Below, piece by piece: positions 33,523 to 45,551 of a DNA stretch of 64,000 bases. The notes beneath the pieces were generated by a model. That model saw nothing but the letters and a program-made list of their open reading frames with translations, did no database searches and was not told the DNA's origin. Within the stretch, counting starts at the first letter, position 1. Every line of letters starts with the position of its first letter. The stretch lies in the NCBI GenBank assembly GCA_003427395.1, contig BFEA01000249.1:794278-858277 (forward strand). Reading direction: 5' to 3'. A program made the position numbers and the translations under genes. Origin of the DNA: Chara braunii. Taxonomy: Eukaryota; Streptophyta; Charophyceae; Charales; Characeae.

Positions 33523-34022
33523 AAGGAACGGGAGAGAAAAGAGGCATTCCCGGGGTTATGACCCCGGGCGAATCAGATAGTAGGTTTAGTTTTGATGGTA
33601 GGTTAGTGGGATAGGAGTTAGTGTGAAAAAGACATGCACAGGAGATGGCGAAGAGTAAGAAAGGGGGAGAGTGAATTTACAAAGACTCACTCAATTTCTA
33701 ACTGTTTTTCGAGATTTAAAATGCTAGATTTAGTTTTTTTGGTGGGGCGAATCTGACTATGCAGTTAATTTTAGGAGAGGATTAGTAGGAATAAGTGTTA
33801 GTAAGAAGACTAGCTGCGCCGAAAGATGGCGGAAGCTGGTGAGGACGAGAATGGGAGAAAACGATTCCTCACTCGATTCATAACGGAATCAAGCGAGGAA
33901 AGGTGCCGGCCGAGGGGTTCTGAACCGCGCAAACTCATTGGCGTGGTCGGGTTCGACAGAAAGGATGCGGGTTTATTGATATGGGAGATATGAGGTGTGC
34001 GAAGTGGGTGAAAAAGAGGTGA

Positions 34023-34271
34023 GTGAACCTGAACGAGATTGCCGCCAGGTGCATTCGAGCAGAATACAGATGGTACGGACCGTTTCCTCAATGGGAGCGG
34101 ACGATTGAAGGCCTGTTTCCAAAGTTTTCAGCCATGGCGAATCCAACTATAGGGTCGGAAATCGGTGTTAGTGGCCAGTTTTTGTGCTACAGTAGAAAGG
34201 TGATGCGCGGAGGTATCGGGAGATGTGGCTATGGCATGGGCGGAGAATCATTTAACTCGCCCATTCCGTGA
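34023..34271 (+). CDS. unassigned conserved frame d (left arm)
   Basis: 82 codons, MNLNEIAARCIRAEYRWYGP start, ending FNSPIP. The right-arm partner 53939-54187 (minus) has exactly the same length with roughly 10 replacements. No family recognised. Confidence 0.3.
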   Translation: MNLNEIAARCIRAEYRWYGPFPQWERTIEGLFPKFSAMANPTIGSEIGVSGQFLCYSRKVMRGGIGRCGYGMGGESFNSPIP

Positions 34272-34390
34272 TGAAAAGTTGAAAACGGGCGAGTGAATGT
34301 CTGTTCCGGGGGTTTTTGCACAACGCGAATTGAATGGCAAAGGCGGATTAGGAGCTCGGGCAACGGGCTTGGCATCGCGACATAGAGAGG

Positions 34391-34624
34391 GTGTGCGGGA
34401 GAGGGAGAGCTTTGAGCGGGAATGTACCTGCCCCTATTCCCAGGAAAGATTCATTCCGATTTGACTCTTATTATTGGTATAGGACGCACTCACCTGATCA
34501 AGCCGACTCCTGTTTACGAAGATGCAGGTATGATGAGGAGCCTGAAGTGATGAAATACATGGTTGCGCTGACCATTGTATATTACGAGACAGAACGGGCC
34601 CGGCCGGTATTACGGGCCAGGTAA
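34391..34624 (+). CDS. unassigned conserved frame c (left arm)
   Basis: 77 codons containing YRTHSPDQADSCLRRCRYDE and KYMVALTIVYYETERARP. The partner 53530-53796 (minus) runs slightly longer through YVKKMSGALPRLEVLLESGY. A stop at 34622 breaks the left copy. No family recognised. Confidence 0.3.
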   Translation: MCGRGRALSGNVPAPIPRKDSFRFDSYYWYRTHSPDQADSCLRRCRYDEEPEVMKYMVALTIVYYETERARPVLRAR

Positions 34625-34682
34625 GTCAAGAAAATGGCGGGGGCACTGCCGAGACTGGAGGTACTGTTAGAGTCTGGTTACT

Positions 34683-34973
34683 TTGCGTTTTGACTACAGC
34701 GTGACCATACTTTGGTGTACGGCCCGTCCCTTCATTCGGAGCAGCAAGGAGACCAGCCACCGGGTGAAAACTTACTTGGTAACCGGCGTACTGCTCATCC
34801 TATGCATTGAAGTGGACCGAGTCCAGTTGTGTGTTGAATACTTGGCACTGTTGGCAGGACTGAGTGAGAATTGCATAACCGTATGGACGCAAATTACATA
34901 CGGCATGGCTAGCTGGGCCGCACTGATTGTCCTATTGTGGTCTGAGGGCGTGCTGAGACTAAGTATTATGTGA
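34683..34973 (+). CDS. unassigned conserved frame b (left arm), possibly membrane
   Basis: 96 codons with a hydrophobic stretch TYLVTGVLLILCIEV (about 34770-34815) and MASWAALIVLLWSEGVL near the end, suggesting two membrane segments. The partner 53259-53522 (minus) has 87 codons with a 4-residue gap and few changes. With frames c and d it may represent one decayed larger gene; the phases differ between arms, so that is unproven. Confidence 0.3.
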   Translation: MRFDYSVTILWCTARPFIRSSKETSHRVKTYLVTGVLLILCIEVDRVQLCVEYLALLAGLSENCITVWTQITYGMASWAALIVLLWSEGVLRLSIM

Positions 34974-35749
34974 GTACCACAACACTTTGCGGCTGTGTGG
35001 GAGCACTGTGCGGGCGATATTTTGTCAAAGGTGTCACGGAGTCACCTCCGATTCGGCATGCTGTGTATCGATGACCGATCTGGGAGGAAGACGGTAGGAC
35101 TTAGGGGAGTGGTCAACTTATGCAAGGGGGGTACCATTGCGATCGGGGGGATGTCAAGGAGAATAACCAGGGGGTTGACGTCGCCAGTGTGACTTCAGTT
35201 TGATCGAGTGGCTACTGCGTTTTGGCCATCATTGCAGGGTCCTGAGGCGATGAAAGATAACAAGGTCCTCTCCTGAGAGTTGAGTCTGTCCCTCTCTTGT
35301 ATCTCGAGAGTCTGAAACCCCTCCTTCTGCCTTCCTTACTCTAAGTCTAAACCTGGTTCTGAGAGGAAGGTGGCAGGCGGGATTGCAACCCGTAGGACCG
35401 AAGGAAGACTCTGTGGGGAGTCATCCCACCGATTGTGGGAACTCTGCCGGAACTCAGGAGGAGTTATGGAGGGAGGGAACAGACAAGTAATTTTTTGCTT
35501 TCTCTTTATGAACCCGGTATAACCCTTAACTGTATTTCCTGTGGCGTTTCGACTGAGTATATTGCATGCGTCCCTATTTTTTACTTTTAGTGTGACCTTC
35601 TGGACACAATCCAGAGTAAATAAAGGAATGTGTGTGGAGTCTCAGTTTCAACTTTTGTTGTTTGACTGAAAGCAGATTGTAAAATGAGATCGCATTTGGG
35701 AAAGGGCAGGATGAGAAGTTATTTTGCATGATGGTTGGATGGGTCATTA

Positions 35750-36640
35750 AGGCTGGGAGGTCCCCATAAGTTTGGGGAGACTCAGCGCTATGTTTATTTT
35801 GGCTTGAGTGGAGCGTCAGACCCTTCTATAAGCTTAGGGGGTCTGATTGCTCTGGAGGCTGGGAAGTCCCCATAAGTTTCGGGAGACCCGGTGCTATGGT
35901 TTTGCATGGAGGGTCAGGCTGTTCTATAAGTTTAGGTGGCCTGACTGCTCTGACTTGTGAAGGGTCTGATTGTGTCTGATTTTCAGGGACTCGGGGCATT
36001 TAATAAGTTTTGGTGTTTTGGGTTGCCTTGTTTTCACTGGGGTTTTATCTATTTCTTTGATTTCTGAACGAGGAGGTTTGAGATGTTTTATAACTTCAAG
36101 TGGCTCAGTCTCTTCCTGCTTTTTATTCTGAAGAAATAATCTTGGCAAAGCGCAAACCCTTCTGTAAGTTCAGCGGGTCTGACAAGATGCCACACACATG
36201 ACGATTCAGAGAGAAATGAAATTGAGAGAGAGTTGGATCCTTCTGTAAGTTCAGGGGGTCTGGCTCAAAGCCTCTCACATGCTGGAACGCAATGGTTATA
36301 ACTTGGCTATACTTTATTACTATTCTATTTAAGAACGAGCTAATCAGACTGTTCTATAAGTTTAGGTGGTCTGACTATAGCCGTATCACGAACTGAATAG
36401 AGTATTGATTACGAATAAATTGATGGTAAGTTGGGGAAGGCTGAACTTAAGTTAGTTCAGTCCTATGCAGCCTCAGAAGACTAAGTGCAGACAATTATAT
36501 ATAACTTGGATATTTTAAACAGTTCAGGGCGACTAAAATGGTGTAGTCAGACGCCCAAAGAAGAGAGAAGTAGTTATGCCCTCTGTTTTGTGTATATTCA
36601 ATGGCTAAGCTAGGCGTATTCCATTTGTTCGGGTGGCCTG
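35750..36640 (+). repeat. array of ~30-bp imperfect hairpin repeats (left arm)
   Basis: About ten units of the type cagaccCTTCTATAAGTTTAGGgggtctg at irregular spacing (for example 35818, 35928, 36154, 36237, 36350), plus variants with ccccataagttTggggag (35761, 35870). Each has complementary ends around TATAAGTTTA. The same array is present inverted at 51590-52480. Confidence 0.75.
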
Positions 36641-36949
36641 ACTTTATGCCTTATGTACGGTGGGTATAAGGGGTTAAGTTACTGAAAGATTACGAACTAT
36701 TGTTTGCCAAGAATGACTTGGGATGGTGAGAGTACTTAACGTTGTGGTTTGACCTGCATGTGTTTGAGTGAGGCTACTATTTAGTCTGAATTTCAGTTTG
36801 ATAGGTAGTTGCTTTAGGTGCTCGTCACGTGCTAGAGCGATAACAGTTAGTTCAATTTTTGCATTTTCTGAGCTAACTTTATTTTTACTTAGGTCAATTC
36901 CTACATTTTTTGGGATCATTTTTTGTACTTGGCTTTGTATAAATTTTGA

Positions 36950-37500
36950 CAAGCTACTTTCCGTACGAGAAGCGCTGCCAAAATTTCTACCAATCCAAGG
37001 AGTTAGTAAACTTTTGACTTGTCAAAGTTCAACTTATCTTTTCTTTATATCTGACTTAATAAAAATTTGGAAAGTCTTTTCTAAAGGGAGTGTTGCCCAA
37101 ATTTTTGCCAATCCCGGGAGTTGTACAAAATTGGACTTTGAGAAGTCAAAGTTATTCTCAAATTCTGAACTTAGCCTTGTATAAATTTTGGAATAACACT
37201 TTTTCTAAAGGGAGTGTTGCCGAAATTTCTGCAAAACTAAGGAGTTCGTTAAATCTTGTCTAAGTTGGACTCAAGTTTGTTTTTGAGTTCGAATCTGACT
37301 TAGTATAAATCTGGGAAGCCTTCCTTTCTTAAGGAAGTGCTGCCCAAATTTCTACTAATTCAGGGAGTTAGACACAATTTGACTTTCCAGAGTTAAAAAT
37401 GATTTCTGCTTTCATATTTGGAGTTATATAAATTCTGGAAAGACACTTTTCCTACGAGAAGTGCTGTCGAAATTTTCTTAGTTTAGAGAAGTTAGATTAT
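36950..37500 (+). repeat. ~120-bp tandem block (left arm)
   Basis: Five units recognised by ctaaagggagtgttgcccaaattt-type segments at about 36963, 37081, 37207, 37335 and 37453, spaced 118-128 bases. Inverted counterpart at 50740-51330. Confidence 0.8.
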
Positions 37501-37964
37501 ATTCGACAGGTGGCGATTCTGGCGATCCACTCTGTGTAGGGGAGATTATGTCAGGGTCTGCCCTTGTTTTGAACACTGTTTAAAGGTAGATTCAGACTTA
37601 GTCAACTAGAAGGATCTTGGGTGAGAACGTGTCATGGAGTTGTATCCTCCATACACTTATGATTCTAGCTTGGGGATTGACCTGTCTTGTGTTACAGGTC
37701 CTTTGGATCGTTTGATTCAAGATTTGGACTAGTTCGGCTTGATCTCACGAGGATCATCTTCTGTTATCACTGATAACAAGTCGGTTGGTTGATCGCCGAC
37801 TTGTCGGCTCACGACACAACTTTGCTTATGCTTGTACCTCAACTTGATTGGTTTAGCCCTGTGATTTAATAATTTTCTTTAAGGGTTTAACCGAACTTCT
37901 TTTAAATGACCATTGTAAAGAACTCGTGAGATTTATGGAGATTTTGACTATGACTCGGGCTTGA

Positions 37965-38192
37965 GTGTGTGAGGCATGGTGTGAGTTACAGGGAACAGTA
38001 AAGTTGACCACATTGGTGTATGGCAATGTCGCTATTGTGTGTGCCTGTGCTTTATGCAGGTTAGTATTTGGAGCTTGGTATATGGGTCATACTTTGGAGG
38101 CAGTGAGAATGACAACCATGTGTCGCACGATCTGCATACTTGATGGGTCTATGTTTCCCCTTCTTTTGTTCTCATCTCGATATCTGATTTAA
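37965..38192 (+). CDS. unassigned conserved 75-codon frame a (left arm)
   Basis: MCEAWCELQGTVKLTTLVYG start, hydrophobic VAIVCACALCRLVFGAW middle, ends SSRYLI. The right-arm copy 50037-50264 (minus) is the same length with about seven replacements. It may be a small membrane peptide; no family known. The start codon in both copies is not ATG in a strong context. Confidence 0.3.
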   Translation: MCEAWCELQGTVKLTTLVYGNVAIVCACALCRLVFGAWYMGHTLEAVRMTTMCRTICILDGSMFPLLLFSSRYLI

Positions 38193-39331
38193 TATATAAG
38201 TGGTGGGATGTTTATTTATTTTATTGGATGATTTTGCTTGTTAATTTTTATGGTTGGACGTTGTAGTCCATGGCAGCCGTCAAAGTCAAACCCCTTGACT
38301 TCTGCCCAGGCCTAGAGTGGGGCTCATCTCTAGGGCAGTAAGAAACGACCGCCACCATAGGTATGGACCTGTGTACCACCCACTCTGCACAGACTGCAGA
38401 AGAGGGTGTGTGGTCTTCAACCGCGCTTGGCTGTTGTTCAGCGTCGAGAGATTAACCCTCAAGACGTGTGTCAGCCGGCACTTGAGTGTCGAATGCGACC
38501 CTCGAGATTAACGAGGACCACATGAGTATGGGTACTACATGGTACTCCATCAATTGCGACTGCTTGCGTACGTTCGCATTGCTAGCCGATATGAGTGGAC
38601 CCTGTGTCCGCGCGGTTTTATACTAAGTCTCGCGTGTGACGCCTATCCGATTTCCACATTGGAGAGTTACGGGATGGCTACCGAGGGGCTAGGAGCGTTG
38701 TCGCGTTGTTTGTGTTGTGTCGTTTCGTATGTGTGCGTGCGTGTGTTTTATTTTTGTGTTCGCAAAGTGGTGTGCGTGTGGTGTGTGGGATGCGTCCTAG
38801 TCGACCGACGACGAGTCGCACTTGGGACCTCAACCCCCCAAGATGTCGCTTCGCGTGCGGGTCCGATAGAGGCGTATTACCGCGCGTACCCCCTATGCTA
38901 CAACGAACGAGAAACGCCCTCGGCTGGTCCACCTCGGCGATTACAATTGATTAGCTTTAGTACTGTGGACTGGTAGCTCGACGGGGATACGCCCACTGAA
39001 GGGAGGTGACAACTCCCGTAAGGTGGAGGTAAGTCGTCCCTCATGTGGGCCCTATCCTGTCGTAGGGGCTCGCGAGAGGTATGGTTGGCGCACTCGGCTG
39101 GAGTGGCCTTGTGGAAGCTCCATGTATATTTAGCGACGAAGGATTTAGACCCAACTCCTGCGTGGCGCGGCCGGGAGGGTCCCGCACTGCCTCGTGCGGT
39201 GCCGGACCGATGCGCTCGACAACGCGTATACCATTAGGAGATGATGTGCTCGGTTCCCCATCTACTGAACCTCCAGTGGTGACTATATGTAGCGCGAGAA
39301 TTAAAAGATCGTTTTAACAGCGGATAAAGCT

Positions 39332-39709
39332 ATGGCAGTATACACTGATAGGAAGGAGGGAGTTGCTCCAAAAAAATTGTATGTTCTAGGAAATGGTGTC
39401 GTTGATGCGGTGCTCAACGGGCATGTAACCCTGCACGGGGTGATAGATAGCGGCTGCGAAGCGATCATCATTGACGACGAGCTTGCAAAATACCTCAAAC
39501 TCGATTTGGATCGATCTTACAAGTTTGAGATAAAGACAATGGAGTTTAAAAGACCAGAAGTGGTAGGGGTGTGTAACGAGGCAACGATTGACGTATATGG
39601 CGCAAAGGTCACGATGCCTCTATTCACGGTCAAGGATTGCAGTGCAGAGATTGTTGGGACATACCTGGCTCAGCCACAAGTGGTTATCGAGTACCTGAAA
39701 TTTCATTGA
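39332..39709 (+). pseudogene. gypsy B retropepsin-like protease
   Basis: 125 codons open. GVIDSGCEAIIIDDELAKYL (about 39440-39500) carries the Asp-Ser-Gly triad of LTR-element aspartic proteases. A basic start (VYTDRKEGVAPKKLYVLGNG) and EIVGTYLAQPQVVIEYLKF end follow the family layout. It sits just 110 bases inside the left arm tail, without its own gag. The frame ends with TGA at 39707-39709, where the palindromic satellite begins, so the rest of pol starts only at about 44.05 kb. Confidence 0.65.
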
Positions 39710-39719
39710 TGAAAATTAT

Positions 39720-42700
39720 GAAGTGAAAAAAATTGAGTAGTTTTGTTTGTCATGAAAATCACGCTTGAATTATAAATTCGGGAGGAGGTCATTGACGTTC
39801 ATGGTGAAAAGATATAGTAAAATATTTTATTCATATCGAGAACGACATTAAAAAACATATCTTGAAACTTCTCTACTTTTCACCCGCCTGAAGAGTTCCC
39901 TACTTTTCACCCACCTAAAAGTTTCATACCCTTTTCTTGAAAACTAAATGAGTTTTTCATGATTTCGAGTTCCTTGGAATTTTCATGATTTTCACAATTC
40001 CCCCCCAATCATGAAAATCATGAACAAACTTAACGTCGTGAAGATCATGAATTGTATGAAAGCACCCCTCCCCTAATGCATAACGAGCATCATGAAAATC
40101 ATGAATCAACCTGAAGTGGTGAAGATCACTAACGGTATGGAAGCACTGAGGGGTAGTGCTTTCAGACCATTCATAATCTTCACTACTTCAGGTTCGTTCA
40201 TGATTTTCATGATGCTCTTTATGCATCATAAAAATTATGAACGATCTTGAAGTGACGAGGATCATGAATGGTATGAAAGCATGAAAGCACCTCCTCACGG
40301 CCACCGGGGTGTTTTCAGACTATTCATGGTCTTCACCATTTCAAGATCGTTCATGATTTTTATGATGCATAAAGAGCATCATGAAAGTCGTGAACAAACC
40401 TGACCTTGTGAAGATCATGAATGGTATGAAAGCATCCCTCCCTGGTGACTTTTAAATCGTTCATGGTTTTCACCACTTCAAGATCGTTCATGATTTTCAT
40501 GATGCATAAAGAGTCTCATAAAAATCATGAACGGACTTGAGGTGGTGAAGATCATGAATGGCATGAAAACACCCCTCGGACACGAGTTGAGTGCTTTCAG
40601 ACCATTCATAGTCTTCGCCACTTTAAGATCATTCAAGATTTTCATGATGCTCTTGATTTTCATGATGCCTAAAAAACATCATCAAAATCATAAACGGGGG
40701 GGTGTTTTCAGACCATTCATGGTCTTCAACACTTCAAAATCGTTCATGATTTTCATAGTGCATAAAGAACAGTATGAAAATCATAAATGGACTTGGAGTG
40801 GTGAAGATGATGAATGACATGAAAGCACCTCCTCCCCGACCGCCGGGTGGTGCTTTCAAACCATTCATGGCTCTCACAACTTCAAGATAATTCATGATTT
40901 TCATGATGCACAAAGAGCACCATGAAAATAATGAACGAACTTGACCACGTGAGGATTATAAATGATATGAAAGCATCCCCCTCGGACACGAGGGGAGTGC
41001 TTTCACATTATTCAAAGTCTTCGCCACGTTAAGATCGTTCATGATTTTCATGATGCTTTTGATTTTCATGATGCATAAAGAGCATCATGAAAATCATGAA
41101 CGGACCTGAAGTGGTGAAGCTCATGAATGACATGAAAGCGACCCCCCCCTGACCGTCGGGGGAATGCTTTATACCATTCATGGTCCTGACCACTTGAAAA
41201 TCGTTCATGATTGTCATAATGCATAATGAGCATCATAAAGATCATGAACGGACCTGAAGTGGTGAAGAATATCACTTAAGATCATGAATGGCATGAACGC
41301 ATCCCTCCCTGGCCATCGGAGACGTGCTTTCAGACAATTCACGATCTTCACCACTTCAAGATCGTTCATGATTTTTATGGTGCATATAGAACATCATGAA
41401 AATCATAAACGGACCTTGAGTGGTGAAGATGATGAATGACATGAAAACACCTCCTCCCTAGCCACCGGGTGGTGCTTTCAAACCATTCATGGTCTTCATT
41501 ACTTCAAGATCGTTCATGATTTTAATGATGCATAAAGAACATCATGAAAATCATAAACGGACCTGAAGTGGTGAAGATCATGAATGTCATGAAAGCACCC
41601 TTACCCCGCCATCCCACCATCGGGGGGTTGCTTTCAGACCATTCATGATTTTCACGACTTCAAGATCGTTTATGATTTTTATGATGCATAAATAGCATCA
41701 TGAAAATCATGAACGAACCTAAAGTGTTGAAGATCATGAATGGCATGAAAGCACATCCATCAACCACTTTGGGGGGTGTTTTGAGATCATTCGTTATCTT
41801 TAGCACTTCAAGATCGTTCATGATTTTTATGATGCATAAAAAATATTAGAAAAATCATGAGGACTAGAGGGGTGCTTTGAAACCATTTACGATTTTTATC
41901 ACGTCAAGATCGCTTATGATTTTCATGGTGATAAAAAATATCATGAAAATTATGAACGGATTTGAACTGGTGAACATCATTAATGGTATGAAGGCACGCC
42001 CCCCAGCCACCGTGAGAGTACTTTCAGAAAGTCTTTATACATCGTGAAAATCATGAACGATCTTGAAGTGGTGAAAACTATGAATGGTATGAAAACGCCC
42101 CCCCGAATGCATAAACAACATAAGAAAAATCATGAACGAACCTGAAGTGGTGAAGATCCTTAATGGTATGAAAACACCCCTCCCAGCTACATTAAGGAGT
42201 GTTTTCACATTATTCATGGTCGCCACCACTTCAAGACTGTTCATGATTTTCATTATGCATAAAGAGAATAATGAAAATCATGAACGAACCTGAAGTGGTG
42301 AAGATCATGAATGGCATGAAAACACACCCCCCTGGCCACAAGGGGGGTGTTTTCAGACCATGCATGGTCTTCACCAGTTCAAGATCGTTCATGATTTTCA
42401 TGATGTATAAAGAGCATAATGAAAAATTTAATTATGAATGGACCTGACGTGGTGAAGATCATGAATGGTATGAAAGCACCTCCCCCGGACCACCAGGGGG
42501 TGTTTTCAAACCATTCATCGTTTTCACCACTTCAGGATCGTTCATGTTTTTCATGATACATAAAAAGCATTGTGAAAATCATAAACGAACTTGAAGTGGT
42601 GAAGATCATGAATAGTATGAAAGCATCCCCTTGGTCACCGGTGGAGTGCTTTCAGATCCTTTTTATGCATCATGAAAATCATGAACGATCTTGAAGTGGT

Positions 42701-44010
42701 GAACACCATGAATGGTATGAAAGCACCCCCCCGGATGCAGAAACAGCATCACGAAAATCATAAACGGACCAGAAGTGATGAAAATCATGAATGGTATGAA
42801 AACACCTCTCTCACCCAACTTGGGGGTGCTTTCAGACAGGTCATGGTCTTCACCAGTTCAAGTTCATTCATGAGTCTCACGATGCATAAAGAGCATCATG
42901 AAAATGATGAACGGACCTGAAGTGATGAATGTTATGAATGGTATGGAACTACCCCCCTGAATGCAGAAAGAGCAACATGAAAATCATAAACAAACCTGAA
43001 GTAGTGAAAACCTGTGTAGCATCGTGTTCGGGTTCGGTGACTGAACCCGAACGTTCAGGACCGAACGCGAATGAGTGTCGAAACTCTTCGGACTCGAACA
43101 TAAAAATATTAAAAATAAATATATATTTTTTCCAAAAAATCAGCAAATAATATATGTTATGTAATATAATAATACAAACAACTTTTGCCTTGGATGTATG
43201 GTCAAATTCGTAACCAAGCTCGATTAAAAAATCGAAAAAAAAAATAATTTATTTATTTTTGTTTAATATGTTCGGCGGAACACGTTCAGGTGGCGTTCGG
43301 TCGAAGACCCGAACATGTTCGGATGTTCGGAAAAACTCCGAACATGTTCGGTGTGCTACAAAGGTGAAAACCATGAATGGTCTGAACGCATCCTCCCTGA
43401 TTTTCATGATGTATAGAGAGCATCATGGAAATCATAAAAAAACTTGAAGTGGTGAAGATCATTAATGGTGTGAAAGCCCCCCCCGCCCTCCTTGGTGCAT
43501 AACGAGTATCGTGAAAACCATGAACATACCTGAAGTGGTGAACATTATGAATAGTATGAATGCACCGTCTTCGGGCATCTGCTAATGAAAGTTGAATATC
43601 ATGAACGAACCTGACGTGGAGAACATCATGAATGATATGAAAATACCCCCCACAACAATCTGACCATGCAACATGAACATAATGAACGGATCTGAAGTGA
43701 TAAAGAGTATGAATGGTATGAAAGTACCCCCCATAAAGAGCATCATGAAAATCATGAACGAAACTGAAGTGGTGAACATCATGAATGGTATGAAAGCAAT
43801 CCCATCGGCCACCTACTAATGCAACCTGAAAATCATGAAAGAACCTGAAGTGGTGAAGACCATGAATGGTATGAAAACACTCCCCTCGACCACCTATTAA
43901 TGCAACCTGAAAATCATGAAAAAAACTAAAGTGGTGAAAACCATAAATGGTACGAAAGGACTCCTCCCGATCACGATTCAATGCAACTGAAAAATCATGA
44001 AAATGGAATA
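39720..44010. repeat. ~4.3 kb array of palindromic ~150-bp repeats
   Basis: Roughly two dozen units. Each has one half reading catgaaaatcatgaacg..ctgaagtggtgaagatcatgaatggtatgaaagca and the other half its inverse (tgctttcagaccattcatgg...cttcaagatcgttcatgattttcatgatgcat), separated by a G/C-rich centre (cccctcc..ccaccgggggg). Long palindromic frames on both strands come from this. The array lies between protease and RT of gypsy B, so it inserted into or expanded inside that element. Interrupted by the MITE at 43013. Confidence 0.85.
43013..43363. mobile_element. 351-bp MITE with 9-bp target duplication
   Basis: Ends TGTGTAGCAtc at left and, read inward, ctTTGTAGCAca at right. An exact 9-bp direct repeat GTGAAAACC lies at 43004-43012 and 43364-43372, and the surrounding satellite consensus has it only once. 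The interior repeats GTTCGG/CCGAAC motifs and an AT-rich centre. The superfamily is not certain; 8-9 bp duplication fits hAT or Mutator-like elements. Confidence 0.75.
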
Positions 44011-44049
44011 CACACATATATTTATCCTGAAAAATATAGATGTTGTTAA

Positions 44050-45551
44050 CCTCTTCTTGACTTAACTACATCTGTCAAATTCTTTCTATCAAGCGTAAGG
44101 ACGGTGAGGGTATCGCACTAAAAACGATATAACCGCGGGATCCAAGGAACTGGGCGGCACTCACCGTCATGCAGAGACAAAAGGTCGCACGCTCAATCTA
44201 TGGTCGATGAGTACAATTTATAGAGAAGAGATTCGGCGCAAGGTTCACTAAGGAAGAGAGTCGGATCATGAAAATTGAGGATTTGAGAGACCGATTTGTG
44301 GTTGATGGAATATGCTATATCAAAGACGGGGATGAGGAGATAGGGGTAGTTATCTCTGTTTCTTTTTTAAGGGCAATCCGTCATATTGGGGACGTCCTAA
44401 ACGACACAAGCATGTAGCAAAAAAAGTCAAACCGGTTGAAGTAGGGCGTGAGTGACCGATACACGAAGGAATATTCGAGCAAGAGATCACAAAGAAGATA
44501 AAAGAAAGTAAAAAAAAATGTGCCACAGAGAGTGACATATGAGAGGATATCACAAATGAATATAAGGGATGAAAATTTAACTCCACAGGGACGCGAACGA
44601 CAGATTAAGGTACTGAAGTGTTGTCACAAAGCTATAGCCTTCAATGATGTAGAGCGAGGCAGGATTGATCTGAGTTTTGTGAAATGAGCAAGGATCTAAA
44701 CGGTACCACACACTCCTTGGAATGATGTGGGATGAAAATACGCACAGAAAGAGAAGGAATAACTAATAACATTCTTCAAAGAGAAAATGGTTTCTCATGC
44801 CGCAGAACCTTGTGAGAGCATATACGCTCACAGATGGTTTTTCCTCCGAAAGTCGAACGGGAGGATCAAATGGATACAAGATATCGAGAAAGTTGATGCA
44901 GTTACAATCAAAGATGTCGGTCCGGTACCCCATGCTGACTTATTGACAGAGGGAGTAGTGGGAAGATCTATATACTCGGTATGCGATTTATTCTCTGGAT
45001 ACGATGACATTCCTTTCAATCCTCGAGATCGACACCTGACTGCAATGCACACACCGCTCGGGTTGGTGCAGATGATGGTAGTACCCATGAGATGGACCAA
45101 CGACGTGGCCGTGTTCCAGAGAGTGATGGTTGCAGTATTAAAAAACTTCATACCTTACAAGGTTGAAGTTTTCCTCGACGACTTCTTGACAAAAGTGCCT
45201 GTAGACAGAGGCGAGATGAAGATAGTACTTGGAGTGAGGAGATTTATAGAGCAACACCTCACTAACATATACGCTCTGCTAGAACAACTGAACGATGCTA
45301 ACCTTACGGTCAGCGGCACAAAGAGTAGATGGGTCGTGTCTTGGATAAAGATCATGTGCTTTATTTGTGATAAAAAGGGTCAGCGAGCTGATCCAACCAA
45401 ACTTGAAAAGGTCCTGAATTGGCCTTCACCCCTAAATAGTCCAATTGAGGCACGCCAATTCCTAGGTGTTCTAGGTTATTGGTGGATCTTTATTTCTCGC
45501 TACGGCGAGAAGGTTGAACCTCTAAGATTGCTTGTCAGGAAGAGTGCGTAA
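44050..45551 (+). pseudogene. gypsy B reverse transcriptase
   Basis: Upstream, decayed frames (about 44390-44690) hold KPVEVG and IHEGIFEQEITKKIKESKKK. The clean frame 44787-45551 has HRWFFLRKSNGRIKWIQDIE, VTIKDVGPVPHADLL, YSVCDLFSGYDDIPFNPRDR (motif A Asp), MRWTNDVAVFQRVM (motif B), KVEVFLDDFLTKVP (catalytic FLDD, about 45163-45205) and the start of the connection (NSPIEARQFLGVLGYWWIFI). 254 codons open with all RT blocks, so this is the best-preserved LTR-element domain in the window. It ends at TAA 45549-45551. Confidence 0.75.

Larger units (their letters stand above)
32113..39221 (+). mobile_element. left arm of composite B (family-H copy)
   Basis: Order: hairpin end; GC-rich conserved frames (32.4-35.2 kb); G/T-rich hairpin array (35750-36640); ~120-bp tandem block (36950-37500); a 75-codon frame (37965-38192); tail module (38860-39221) ending cgatgcgctCGACA. 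Compared with the right arm it lacks the final segment …ccgttgtccctggtggaacgaca. Stretches without frames (35200-37900) hold only the repeats listed separately. Confidence 0.7.

Noticed and set aside
40478-43812. Many frames with FMIFM/HDFHDAL-type repeats in the satellite
   Set aside because: Translations of a palindromic non-coding repeat that is open on both strands.
39720-44010. CRISPR array
   Set aside because: Units are palindromic, adjacent and without unique spacers, and there are no cas genes; the DNA is eukaryotic.
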